Assembly: GCA_946811185.2 (NCBI GenBank)
Contig: OX328102.1
Location: 53,173,619-53,237,618 of the forward strand
From: Hippopus hippopus
Taxonomy: Eukaryota > Mollusca > Bivalvia > Cardiida > Cardiidae
DNA length: 64,000 nt
Direction: 5' to 3'
Shown piece after piece: positions 10,763 through 20,500 of the stretch; the stretch's first letter is position 1, and every line of letters starts with the position of its first letter. The notes beneath the pieces are model-generated. The model did no database searches and was not told where the DNA came from. It was given only the letters and a program-made list of their open reading frames with translations. The translations under genes were made by a program, and so were the position numbers.

Positions 10763-11188
10763 GATTGATTGAATGGATGGTGTTTAACGCCGTTTTCAAC
10801 AGTATTTTAGTTATATCGCGGCGGCCAGTGCACCCATCCATGCTTTCCTGGAGTTCTTTTATCCAGTACTTGATCCACACAATATCTTTCCAAGCCACCG
10901 GCTGCTTTCCCACATAAATATTGTCGAAACAATGGACAGCGGTGAGAGAGAAATGAATCCTGTCACAATGAGTTCTTTTAACTAGTACTCCGCACAATAT
11001 TCTTTCCAAGCCACTGGCTGCTTTCCCACATAACTACTGTCGAAACAATGGACAGCAGTGAGAGAGAAATGAATTCTGTCCCAATGACTATCATCAATCC
11101 TCGGAAAGAATACTGGCCGAGCCGTGGATCGAACGGCGACCTCCTGTTCTCAATTCCGGTACGCTACCGACTGAGCTATGGGGCTAGG
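10763..11188 (-). mobile_element. tRNA-derived SINE with internal duplication
   Basis: Minus-strand head TAGCTCAGTCGGTAGCG near 11180 and B-box-like GTTCGATCC near 11130; tail region GGCGTTAAACACCATCC and (CAAT)n at the left. The central part (CCACTGGCTGCTTTCCCACA) occurs twice. Confidence 0.8.
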
Positions 11189-11221
11189 CCTGCACATGGT
11201 TGTAAATAACCTTTGGAATTT

Positions 11222-11428
11222 GATTGAATGAATGGTGTTTAACGCCGTTTTCAACAGTATTTCAGTAATATCGCGTCGGCTAGTGCACCTATCCATGGTG
11301 AGAGAGATATGAATCCTGCCGCAATGACTATCATCAATCCTCGGAAAGAATATTGGCCGAGCCGGGGGTCGAACCAGCGACCTCCTGTTCTCCTGTTCTA
11401 CCAACTGAGCCAAGGGGCTCGGCTCGGC
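11222..11428 (-). mobile_element. tRNA-derived SINE, internally deleted
   Basis: Head at right (GGCTCAGTTGGTAGAAC, then GGTTCGACCC), tail at left (GGCGTTAAACACCATTCATT). The middle ~100 bp present in other copies is missing. Confidence 0.8.
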
Positions 11429-11837
11429 AAATGGTTGTAAATATTTTATGAAATTTCCGTCCGTTAGTTTTTTGCAACAAGACCTAGTCATACCTCCTCG
11501 AGCTCGTTGGTGCTTGCTGGGAACTATGTATGAGACAAATATATTGATGCTAAAAGAAGAAAAATGATTCGTGCTTCAAAATTCATACCAGTGACGAAAA
11601 ATATTTGACTCATACATAGGCTAATATGACAGGTCGAGTTACGAAATTAAGGATACAGATCACCTAATAATCAACGCAATTATTATTTTCGCTCATCAGT
11701 GCAAACTTGCACACTGCAACTTGATGAGTTTCTGTCCTTTGATGTCGATCAATTAATACAAAGTCATACTAATAACGATAATAATCAAAACTGAAGTAAA
11801 TTTATAATTTTTTACATGTATCTACAAAATACCGTAC

Positions 11838-11930
11838 CTCTAGCCTGTATCATAAGAATGACTAGAGATACGGTACCGTATCTTTAGACTCCGGGGCTAG
11901 AGATACGGTACCGTATCTCTAGCCACTGCC
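11838..11930 (-). repeat. right terminal inverted repeat
   Basis: Reverse complement of the left repeat, with two GGTACC palindromes and only a few differences seen by eye. Confidence 0.72.
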
Positions 11931-11939
11931 TATCAATTT
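11931..11939. repeat. 9-bp target-site duplication, right copy
   Basis: TATCAATTT, in direct orientation with the left copy at 5515-5523. Confidence 0.72.
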
Positions 11940-12097
11940 CACCTCCGAAAATGGCGGCCGCTTGTTGCTAGGGAATGTGACGTCACGCCGATGTACCCTA
12001 TAGCGCGCGATACTCAACACGTTGAAAAGTCCAGCACAACATCGTCATTTTCGTCATTAGTGGGCGAAAAGTTACTTTTATCCGCATCACCAGAAAC

Positions 12098-12208
12098 TTA
12101 ATAAATTTCTTTAAAAATTGGCTCGTACATGTACGGCCTTACCGGCCCAGAATTGTCTATTTCTTCGTCTTCAATATCGCTCAGTTCACTATCGTAAACA
12201 ACGTCCAT
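12098..12208 (-). CDS. possible 36-aa acidic exon or gene fragment
   Basis: I do not recognise this with confidence. The ORF MDVVYDSELSDIEDEEID then SGPVRPYMYEPIFKEIY is acidic at first and ends with a proline/aromatic stretch. A motif like GP--PYMFEP occurs near the start of some invertebrate proteins annotated P2X7-like, so it may be a first exon or relic. A possible donor, CCG|GTAAGG, lies inside it. A CRE-like TGACGTCA sits at about 11970. No following exon was found. Confidence 0.25.
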   Translation of the reverse strand: MDVVYDSELSDIEDEEIDNSGPVRPYMYEPIFKEIY

Positions 12209-12249
12209 ATTGAAACAAGCTCTCCTATGACTTCACAACTCAAGGGACG

Positions 12250-13679
12250 CAACAATAAGTAAGGGAGATAAGCGATGCAATAAAAATTAATAAGCAGAAA
12301 TATGAATTGAAAAAAAGTACTTTTACTAATTTTCTTTTCTAATTACAACATTACCAGGTTACCATTTGATAAGTGTAGATTTGAAAATTAACCATATCTG
12401 AAACTTGTTGATTTGCCCTTTAAGCTATACCACATATTACATAGTATATTACATAGTCAGATGTGAATTTATACGCGCCCCAGGCTATCGATCACCGGCA
12501 GTAACGTTTGTACTTTGGTATCTTCATTTCTGCCAGCAAATAAGCCTAGGCCAGCAGAAATCTGCCAAATAAACAATTTCACTTTTTCTTCTCTCTTTTT
12601 ACAAATCCCAAATAACTATATGTGAATAAATCCATTCGATTATATCAATTACTGACCAAGAAGTAGGTCAAAACATCGCCGGCGCAGTCAGCTACACCGA
12701 ACAAGTTGTCAGATGTATTCCAACGCCTCATGAACTTTTAAACTTTCAATGGCGACTTTTATATATATATATAAACACACACACACCCACACACACACAC
12801 ACCCACACACACACGCACACACACACACACACACACACCCCACACACATTATATAGTTGGCGAAGTTTCATAAAACGAACGCCTGTGCATCTACAGCATA
12901 ATCTCGCGTTGACTGCAGGCTTTTCACAAGGGAGATGAATTTGTAAGAATACGCAATTACCCGACCCTCTTGTCTACTAACTACACTTATTTTCCATACA
13001 CCTGCATGTTGTCGTCCGGAAAACTTGGGATAAAACTGAAAACCAAAACTTCTGCTACGAAAGCTATGATAAGTTCTTTGGTCGAGGTTTTACAATCTGA
13101 AATATAAGCACACGTCGGTAATAAATCCTGGAAATAATTATGTCGGCTTTATTTTACTTGCAGCGAAAGAGTTGGTAAAACAAAAACGTCACATTTGGCT
13201 CATTGCCTCCTGTAACTTAATTGCAGCTACGTTCAAAAGGTCAGAGTCAAAATTTAGATAAGCAACTTGAAGTTAGACCTGTACGTCTGAAAACATAGTG
13301 ACATCGGGAAAATTCTCGCTACCAGCGATTTCTCTGAATGTCACAGCAGCCTCAATGGCTATGAGCGGGTAAATTCGTAATTAGAAAATCGCTGTTTCCT
13401 CCCATCCGGGCATTGCTGGTCACGTGCGAGTGTCTTTGGTAAAAAAAAAAAAAACACTAGAGAAACATAGTACAGGTGAAATACAGGAAATAAATCTAAA
13501 ATGAAAAGAACTGAGCCGTTGCCGTTATAAGACTAATAAGCGGTGTAAGGTCTCATTCGAACAAACCTTTTCGTCACAATGTTTTCATGGATAATTATGC
13601 ATGCTGCAAGACATAAGAAGCTGTCTTTATGACTGGGGGTGGGGGGGAGTTGATAACAGAAACACATGTTTACGATTTA
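12250..13679. other. intergenic, microsatellite only
   Basis: Apart from the AT/CA tract at 12759-12848 and an A-run at 13440, I see no gene or repeat. Confidence 0.4.
12759..12848. repeat. (AT)n(CA)n microsatellite
   Basis: ATATATATATATA followed by a ~80-bp CA tract broken by CC. Confidence 0.95.
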
Positions 13680-13769
13680 ACAAAGTACAAGTATGTAATT
13701 AAGTTTTATTTTGTGATGTCAGGTGTAAATATCAAGTACATCCTGTACAAATGACACATTGTATACGTT
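13680..13769 (-). repeat. exon-8-related minisatellite, first segment
   Basis: Contains TACAAATGACACATTGTAT, the same unit as at 15.2 kb, interrupted on the right by the LINE. Confidence 0.65.
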
Positions 13770-14529
13770 TTTAGAATTACTATCAAAGTATTTGATTTTA
13801 TTTGCAGACGATATAGTTCTTTTTACAACTAGTCAAGAGAGCCTTCAATCTCAAGTCGATAGTTTATATCAATACTCATGTAAATGGGGTCTTGAAATAA
13901 ATATTGAGAAAACCAAAGTCTGTGTGTTTGAAAAAAGAAAATCTTTTAAACAGCAAAATATTTTTATTAATGGAAAAGCAGTTGAATTTGTTGACAATTT
14001 TACGCACTTGGGTCTCGTTTTTAATTATACAAGTTCCTTCAATTTAGCTGTAAAAACTTTGAATGACCAAGCTTTAAGAGCATATAATAATCTTTTGAGA
14101 ATCTTTGATAAAAATCCCCTTGATATTGAGACAAAAATGTCATTGTTTGATTCGATGGTAAAACCAATTTTACTGTATGGTGCAGAGGTGTGGGGTGTGT
14201 ACAATTTTAAAAGTATAGACAATTTACATTTGAGATTTCTGCGAAATTTATTGGGAGTTAAAAAACAAACTCCAATTTGTGCAATCTTTGGGGAATTTGG
14301 TAGACTACCTTTCTCTGTGATATGTAAGCAACGTGCATTAAAGTTTTGGTGTAAAGTTATGTCCGAAAGTCATTCAAATCTATACGATGCTTATATCGAT
14401 CAATGTAATCATGTTTCTAATGCTTGTTGGGCCAAGAGGGTCAATTCAATGATTGACCATCTTGGTCTAACGAACATTAGACTAAATTTTGATGTAAGTG
14501 TCAACAATGCTGCAATTTTGAAAACCTGA
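13759..14529 (+). pseudogene. LINE reverse transcriptase fragment
   Basis: Palm and thumb of RT: LFADDIVLFTTSQESLQSQV, FINGKAVEFVDNFTHLGLVF, LLYGAEVWGVYNF, FLRNLLGVKKQTPICAIFGE. These match the element at 5691 residue by residue over long stretches. The TGA at 14527 interrupts the frame where the other copy reads on. Confidence 0.85.
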
Positions 14530-15150
14530 TTATATGACCAGTATGTGCAGAGCTGGAATACGTCAATTAATAATTGGAGTAAGCTTACTTACTATTGTAG
14601 ATTTAAAAATGAATTTATATATGAAAACTACCTTGACAATATAACAAACAAAAATGGTTAAAATTATTTGCAAGTTTTAGGCTTAGTTCCCATAAACTAG
14701 AAATTGAAACCGGACGATTTAATGGTATACATAGAGATAATAGACATCGTAAAATTTGCTCTTCACCAGTTGTTGAGGATGAATATCATTTTTTGCTTTG
14801 CTGTCCAAAATACGAGTATTTGAGACGAAAACACACTGGATATATATCAAGGCCAAATACTAATTATTTCGTTAAATTAATGTCATCGTTAAAATTGACA
14901 ACTTTGTTTTCTATTTGCAAATATCTTTCAAAAAGTTATTCCATTCGTGATGAAGTCATTCAAAGTATTGCTGTTCCTTAAATCAATTCCTATAGTAGTC
15001 TTTAAGAACTTTGTACCTTTTTTTGTATGTGTTAATTATGATACTTTTGCATTGGTATATGTTTGTCTTTGCCATATTCTATCATTTTGTAAATGGCCAT
15101 AGACAATTTTTGTCGATGTTGTCAATAAAGAATATAGTTATAAGTTTATT
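13770..15150 (+). mobile_element. 5'-truncated LINE, same family as 5691-8392, with 3' end
   Basis: It starts inside the RT palm (KYLILFADDIVLFTT) and is open to 14529. After a stop and a frameshift it continues to the Cys/His tail (FLLCCPKYEYLRRKH) and a stop at 14981, then a ~165-bp 3' UTR with CAATAAAG near 15125. Strong 5' truncation is normal for target-primed reverse transcription. It sits inside the ~57-bp exon-8-related tandem repeat, which resumes on both sides. The target duplication is not clear. Confidence 0.88.
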
Positions 15151-15450
15151 ATCTTAGTTTTAAATGTACAATAATTATCTCTACAAATGACGAATAGTAT
15201 GTTTTAAATCTCAAGTTTGAATTTACAATACCTTCTTTACAAATGAAACATTGCATGATTTTTTCTCATGGTTTAAATGTCCAATACCTCCTTTACAAAT
15301 GACACATTGTATGGTTTTATGATCCTTGGTTTGAATGCACAATACCTCCCTCACAAATGACACGTGTATGATTTTATGATATATGAGTATGATCCCAGGT
15401 TTGAATCCACAATATCTGTTGACAAATTTATGATCCTAGGTTTTATGATT
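15151..15450 (-). repeat. exon-8-related ~57-bp minisatellite, main segment
   Basis: About five units with TTTACAAATGACACATTGTA and GGTTTGAATG--CAATACC-like cores, spaced 57, 57 and 70 bp. On the minus strand a unit translates like IIQCVICKGDIGHSN, matching the AMDHD1 C-terminus IIQHVIYKGNIEYSN. Confidence 0.75.
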
Positions 15451-15849
15451 ATTATTATTATTTTATTGTTTATCCGCCAAATTGGCGAGCATTATAACAA
15501 CAATGAAAATACAAACAAAATACAAAAAAAGGAAAAAAAAAAAAAAAAAAGATGAAAAGAAAGAATAAGACTCATACAACCAAAATGATTAGATAAAGAG
15601 CCAATGTACAACCATATTCCAACCCGAAAGAGGCCTTTGTAATAAAAAAGACGAAAATGCAAAAGCCCCTTCCTTGGTCCGAACACGGGTGCACATTGTG
15701 TAAACAAAACATCATGAAAATACATACATGTATAAACAAAAAAAATGTGATGGAATGTAGCAAATGAGAGAAGGAAGACTCAGCAAATAAATTACATAAT
15801 CCTTGCACGAAAACGAAAAACAAGGAAATTTTGACAAATGACGAAACAA

Positions 15850-15965
15850 TGACCATGAATGAATGAAGAAATAAATAAGTCAGTGAGTCAGTCAGTGAGT
15901 GAGTGGCTGGCTGGCTGGGTGAGTGAGTGAATGAATGGGGGAGTGACTGACTGACTGACTGACTA
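15850..15965. repeat. 4-bp simple-sequence region (GAGT/GGCT/GACT)n
   Basis: GAATGAATGAAG, then GTGAGTGAGTGGCTGGCTGG and GACTGACTGACTGACTGAC. Confidence 0.9.
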
Positions 15966-15979
15966 AGTCCGTGTGTGAA

Positions 15980-16135
15980 AGGATAGTCAGGTGTATCTCC
16001 TTTACAAATGACACATTGTATGATTTTATGATCCTAGGTTTTATGATATCAGGTTTGAATGTCCAATATCTCCTTTACAAATGACATATTGTATGATACT
16101 ATGATTTAAAGTTAGAATTTATATTTGTCACGTAC
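15980..16135 (-). repeat. exon-8-related minisatellite, third segment
   Basis: Two more units (CCTTTACAAATGACACATTG and ATCTCCTTTACAAATGAC), separated from the main segment by simple-sequence DNA. Confidence 0.7.
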
Positions 16136-16189
16136 ATAAATCATCTGTTGTATGATTTCATTGGCGTAGGTTTTAACCATTAACCTGAT

Positions 16190-16390
16190 AAATAAGTTAT
16201 ATGAAACTTTCCAGCCGATGGTTAAAAAAAATGTTACTATTTCAGTTTTTTTGGGGGGGGCATCTCCATATCGGACAGTATGGATCCAAAATCAGACTGC
16301 ACGTTTTGTGCAGTCTGATCTTGATCTACGTTGTCCACAAAAGGTCACTGAGTCGCGCTTAGCAGTCAGACGGTTAATGCACAATATATT
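16190..16390 (-). mobile_element. palindromic MITE, family C
   Basis: Family C centres on a GATCAGACTGCAC hairpin, with TCTACATTGTCC beside it and GACTCAGTGACC/GCGCTTAGCAG towards the end. Here the hairpin is ATCAGACTGCACG-CAGTCTGAT. Confidence 0.65.
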
Positions 16391-16844
16391 TTCTAGAAGT
16401 AAGCCTACATATAGTAGGAATTAGCCTGGATTCCAGTCAGATAAATTTTCATTTTTTATATTTGGACGTTACTTTGCCAAAAATGACGCATTTTTGACGA
16501 CAAAGTATCGTTCGAACATATAACAGGAAAAAAATGATCGGGCTGGAACCCAGGCTAAGTAGGGGTACGAGTTTGAGTCGAAATAAAGGCAAGGTAATGA
16601 TGAGTATATCTTGCTATTATTTATTTCCCTGTAAGGGTCTATGTTTCATTTGGAAATAGAGATGTATGTTTAGAGGATAGCCATTTTGATGACCATCTGG
16701 GACTACCAAACCTTTTGGCTACCATTTTCGGTTGACCTAATTTTGCTCGCTGATGGGTTTCAAACATTGCAGGTCTCTATGGTTTACTTTCCTGTTTTCC
16801 CCTTTTTACTGTTTGTTTTCATGTATATGGGCCATTCTAGGTGA

Positions 16845-17015
16845 AAAAAGAGTTTACCGCATCTGCAAAAAATATCGACATAGGTCGAAACCTTTTGCTG
16901 TTTGTGAATGTTCTGCATGTCAAAGAACCAAGCTACCTCATGATTTAGTCGATTGTAAAACAAACTGGGTTTTATGGATCCATAATCATGTGAAGACTTG
17001 CTTGGTATAATGAAT
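16845..17015 (-). mobile_element. palindromic MITE, family B
   Basis: Family B carries CATCTGCAAAAAGTATCGAC, a GCAGGCTGACC hairpin and TTTTCTGCATG; the outer part reads GATTTTATGGATCCATAATTATG and TGACTTGCTTGG. This copy has lost most of the hairpin. Confidence 0.6.
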
Positions 17016-17264
17016 GACGAAGATGCATTAACCACCATTTTGTTAGATCGCCATTCATATAAATTCGAACCATTGTCGTACGTGAACTAGTGACCAGTGT
17101 TAATCCGCCCGAACTGCTAGGTAACACAAACTTTCTTCATCTAGGCCCAAGCACGTGACCATCAATGTCCGGGACTACGCCCAAGATTGAGTATACATAC
17201 ATACATACAAACAGGCGCAACATTGTGTAAATCCGGTGCATTTTCTACTCCCGTGAATAGCCAA

Positions 17265-17455
17265 GCCCAGTAACTCAGTCATTAAAGTATAGCACTTGAA
17301 ACCCTGTGGTAGCTGGTTCGATTCCCAGCTCGGCCGAATTCTTTCCGAGAATGGATAATGACCACTGTAACTGAAGAAAACATGGGTAGGTGAACTGGCC
17401 GCTGCAATATATGTAACTCAAATAATTTTAAACAAAACCTTGCGTTAAACTACCA
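17265..17455 (+). mobile_element. tRNA-derived SINE
   Basis: Plus-strand head AGTAACTCAGTCATTAAAG (degenerate A box), intact B box GGTTCGATTCCCAG, then CTCGGCCGAATTCTTTCC and the tail ACCTTGCGTTAAACTACC. It ends about 20 bp before the AMDHD1 stop codon. Confidence 0.75.
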
Positions 17456-17476
17456 ATAAAGACACGGTGTCTCCTT

Positions 17477-17573
17477 TTATGACCTCCGATTTGAATATTC
17501 AATGTTTCCTTTATAAATTACATGTTGGATAATTTCATGATGGCATCCGAGTTGATAGATAAGGTTCTCCCAT
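17477..17573 (-). CDS. AMDHD1: AMDHD1 terminal coding exon 8 (aa 401-432)
   Basis: After CTCATTTCAG the exon reads WENLIYQLGCHHEIIQHV and ends with TAA. The WE-LIYQ-G-HHE-I--V--KG pattern fits the end of the animal enzyme. It was too short for a long-ORF search. Its last ~58 bp closely resemble the tandem repeat units lying 1.3-3.8 kb downstream. Confidence 0.9.
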
Positions 17574-20500
17574 CTGAAATGAGAAAAAATGCGAGCAATG
17601 AATGAACTGGTTAAGTTCCTGCTGAGAGAGAGAGAGAGAGGGGTTCTGCAGGGTCGTTCAAGTTCGGGATTGCTTAGTAAAGAGCAAAGGCATGCCTCAT
17701 CATTTTCATAATTAGGTACTTACATCACTGCAATTTCATTTACTGCTTTTAAATCCAAAGCACCGAGCGGGAGAAATAGCTCCTTTTTGTTCTTGCTGAA
17801 ACCAGGGGGTCGCTGGTTCGATTCTTCAGCTCGGACAATTTCTGTCCGAGGACTGATGTTATTTTGCGAGAGTATTCGTTCCTCTCATTTCGACCGGTAC
17901 TGAGTCCTGGGTAAATCCCCTTTGGTAACGTTGGTCACGTGAGAGTGTCCATGGCCAAAGCACGGCAGAGTCTCAGTCTAGCACTGGTTAAACCCAGGGA
18001 AGGCACGAGTAAAACTCTTAGTGAGATGTTACCGCGTGATATGACTGAAATACCGCTGAAAGCAGAGTAAATCCCTTTCAAAGAAAACAAAGATACGTAC
18101 AAATGACCGATACTCTTTGAATACGGGGTAAAGTGCATCCCCATAATGCATGGTACCAAAAAAAGTCATCATATAATTATGAATCTATAAAATCCATTTT
18201 GTTTAACAACTGACTGAATATAGAGGTACACTGGTCCTTTGACATGCAGAACATTGACTAATAGCAAAAAGTTTCGGCCAAGGTCAGCCTGCGCGACCTG
18301 CGCAGGCTGACGTTGGTCGATACTTTTTGCAGGTGCATTAAGCCTTCTTTTCACAGAACATGACTCAAAATAGATAAACTAACAAAAGGTACGTATACCT
18401 ATCGGTGTTTAGGACGACCAAGTTTCCAAATTTTCCAACTTCGATCGACCCATGTTTACTTGATTCACCCAAAGCATGTGCAGCGTTAATCGTGGCAGCA
18501 TTTAGAGCTTCTGGCATACTCATGCGCATAGTCACACATGCTAAATGCATAACCATTGGCTGAAAAATAGAGTTTCCTTTTTTGTTTGCTATTTGAACCC
18601 TTTACAAAACAATCCCGTGCTTTAGCGATTCTGAAGGAAGAAGGCTTTTCAAAAACATCGTGGGAAAACGTAGAAATTCTCACCCAGTTTTTCATTTAGA
18701 CAAGTCTAAAATTTTGTTGCCTTGTAACTCTTTACCACACAATCCCGAGTTTTAATGACCCTGAGGTAGAAGCCTTTTAAAGAAACTGTGGGAAAAGTAG
18801 AAAATGCTGGTAACCAGCATTTTCTCCATTTACCACAATATTTTCTACCCTTTCAAAGACTAATTTTGTAATTTGAGCAATCTTTAATTTGTCGTCTGCA
18901 AATGCTTTCCATTTAGACATGTTCCAAATTTTGTCGTTTGGTAAAGAGTTAAAGTGTTTACGCCGTTTCCTTCAGTGTATCATTTATACCAGTTTGACCA
19001 GCACACCTATCCTTGTATTCCTGGAGTTTCTTTACCAGTGCCACTCAAAATACTCTTCCTAGCAACTGGCTGCTTTCCAATACATACGTCATCGAAACAA
19101 TATTCAGCAGTGAGAGAGGGATTTTACTAAGTATTTTTGCTAGAACTTTTCACCAATCCTCGTACAGAACCTTGCCAGAGTTAAGACCCGAACTCACAGC
19201 CCTTACGTTAATTCTGTCAGTGCCAAACCCTTTCAACGGCTTAAAAAAAAAATTCATTGAAATCCCAAGAGCTTTACAGTATAAACTTAACATTATGTGC
19301 AGTCTGATCTAAAATCTTTACCGTCCGCAACAGTTCCAATATTCGCCTGAAAAGCTTTAACCCTTTACCACACAGTCTCGAGTTTTAAAGACCCAAAAGA
19401 AGAAGGCTTTCAGCTATCAGCATTTTCTCCTTTTCCAACCATGTTTTCTACTGTATCAAAGACAGAAATTATTACTTGAGCTACATTTATTTTGTCGTCT
19501 GCAAATGCTTCCAATTTGGTGAGTACAGAATGTTGTCGTTTGATAAAGAGTTTAGACATAACCCGAATCTGAGCCACATTTGCTGTTTCTTCTGCAAATC
19601 TTTTCAAAATGGACGAGTCAAAAGTTTTGTCATTTGATAAAGGGTCATGGGTCAGTGGTCGAAAGAAAATTCTGAGACATACCATAGACATACAGTAAGC
19701 ATTAGGGTTGAAGTCAGAGCCTAGGGCCACCGTCATACCATTGTCGATCATTTTCCGCACTGGAGGCGGTGTAAGTCGTAAAATATAAGCAGTGGTCGGC
19801 AGTACGATGCCCACGCAGCCAGCAGATGCCATTGCTCGAATACCATCGTCTGATATCTCCTCGAGGTGACTGATCGCGGTTGCCTTTAATTCTGCACCAA
19901 GCTGGGTTATAGAAAAAGCGGTCCGTCGAATCACCGAAATACCACCGAAACACCGAAATACCCGTATTTTTTATTGTTGGGTTCAAATAACTGACAAAAG
20001 TATGCAGGATTCTTTTCTTTCTTTTCTTTTTCAGAAAACATACTTAATCAAAGTGTTAGTCATTATTGAGAAGAGTGATGCTGTTAGTATACACTGATCA
20101 TTGATTTACGTTGAGAACAATCACCGAAACACTCGCGTGCCTGACCTGTTACACACCGAAATACCCGATCTCGATGACGACAATCTAGACCTAAGATTTA
20201 TCAATTTGAAATTATCACTTATATTTCTTTTGAATGATAAACACACACAAAAGAGAGCGCTAATCCACTTCATTTGCGAAATAAGTAGACGGTGAGACCC
20301 AATCAGACATTACATGATGTAAGTCTCTGATCCGACAAACACACAAGTTTCTCGGCACGTTCTGTTCTCTTCTGTTCTGTTAAAGTGAAGCGATCATAAA
20401 TGTTCGGCTAACATATTCAAATTTGTTTGATATGTAGGGTTGTCCTTGTTATTTTTAAAGTAATATGGTTATATTTATAATCTTACCGGCGAAATTGTAA

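Larger units (their letters stand above)
5524..11930. mobile_element. 6.4-kb TIR transposon carrying a host gene fragment (Pack-TYPE/MULE-like)
   Basis: The unit begins GGCAGTGGCTAGAG and ends with its reverse complement. It is flanked on both sides by the same 9 bp, TATCAATTT (5515-5523 and 11931-11939). Left inverted repeat 5524-5660, right 11838-11930; they are near-identical apart from a ~42-bp extra piece on the left, and both contain the palindrome GATACGGTACCGTATC. Inside are a micro-palindrome, LINE remnant, AMDHD1 exons 3-5, simple repeats and two SINEs. I see no transposase. The 9-bp duplication fits the Mutator superfamily, but that is inference from length only. An alternative is an old MITE that grew by nested insertions. 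Confidence 0.72.

Noticed and set aside
10599..11009. 136-aa minus-strand ORF
   Set aside because: Made of SINE sequence including its internal duplication.
11120..11190. tRNA genes at SINE heads (also near 17300, 29040, 31210, 32500, 44590)
   Set aside because: A and B boxes are present but the sequences do not close a tRNA acceptor stem and continue into SINE bodies.
16218..16424. 68-aa ORF with similarity to one at 27530-27736
   Set aside because: The shared peptide comes from the family C MITE hairpin present in both places.
20101..20295. 64-aa ORF in AMDHD1 intron 5
   Set aside because: Entirely inside the 1,041-bp transposon; partly built from the CACCGAAATAC terminal repeat; not a transposase.
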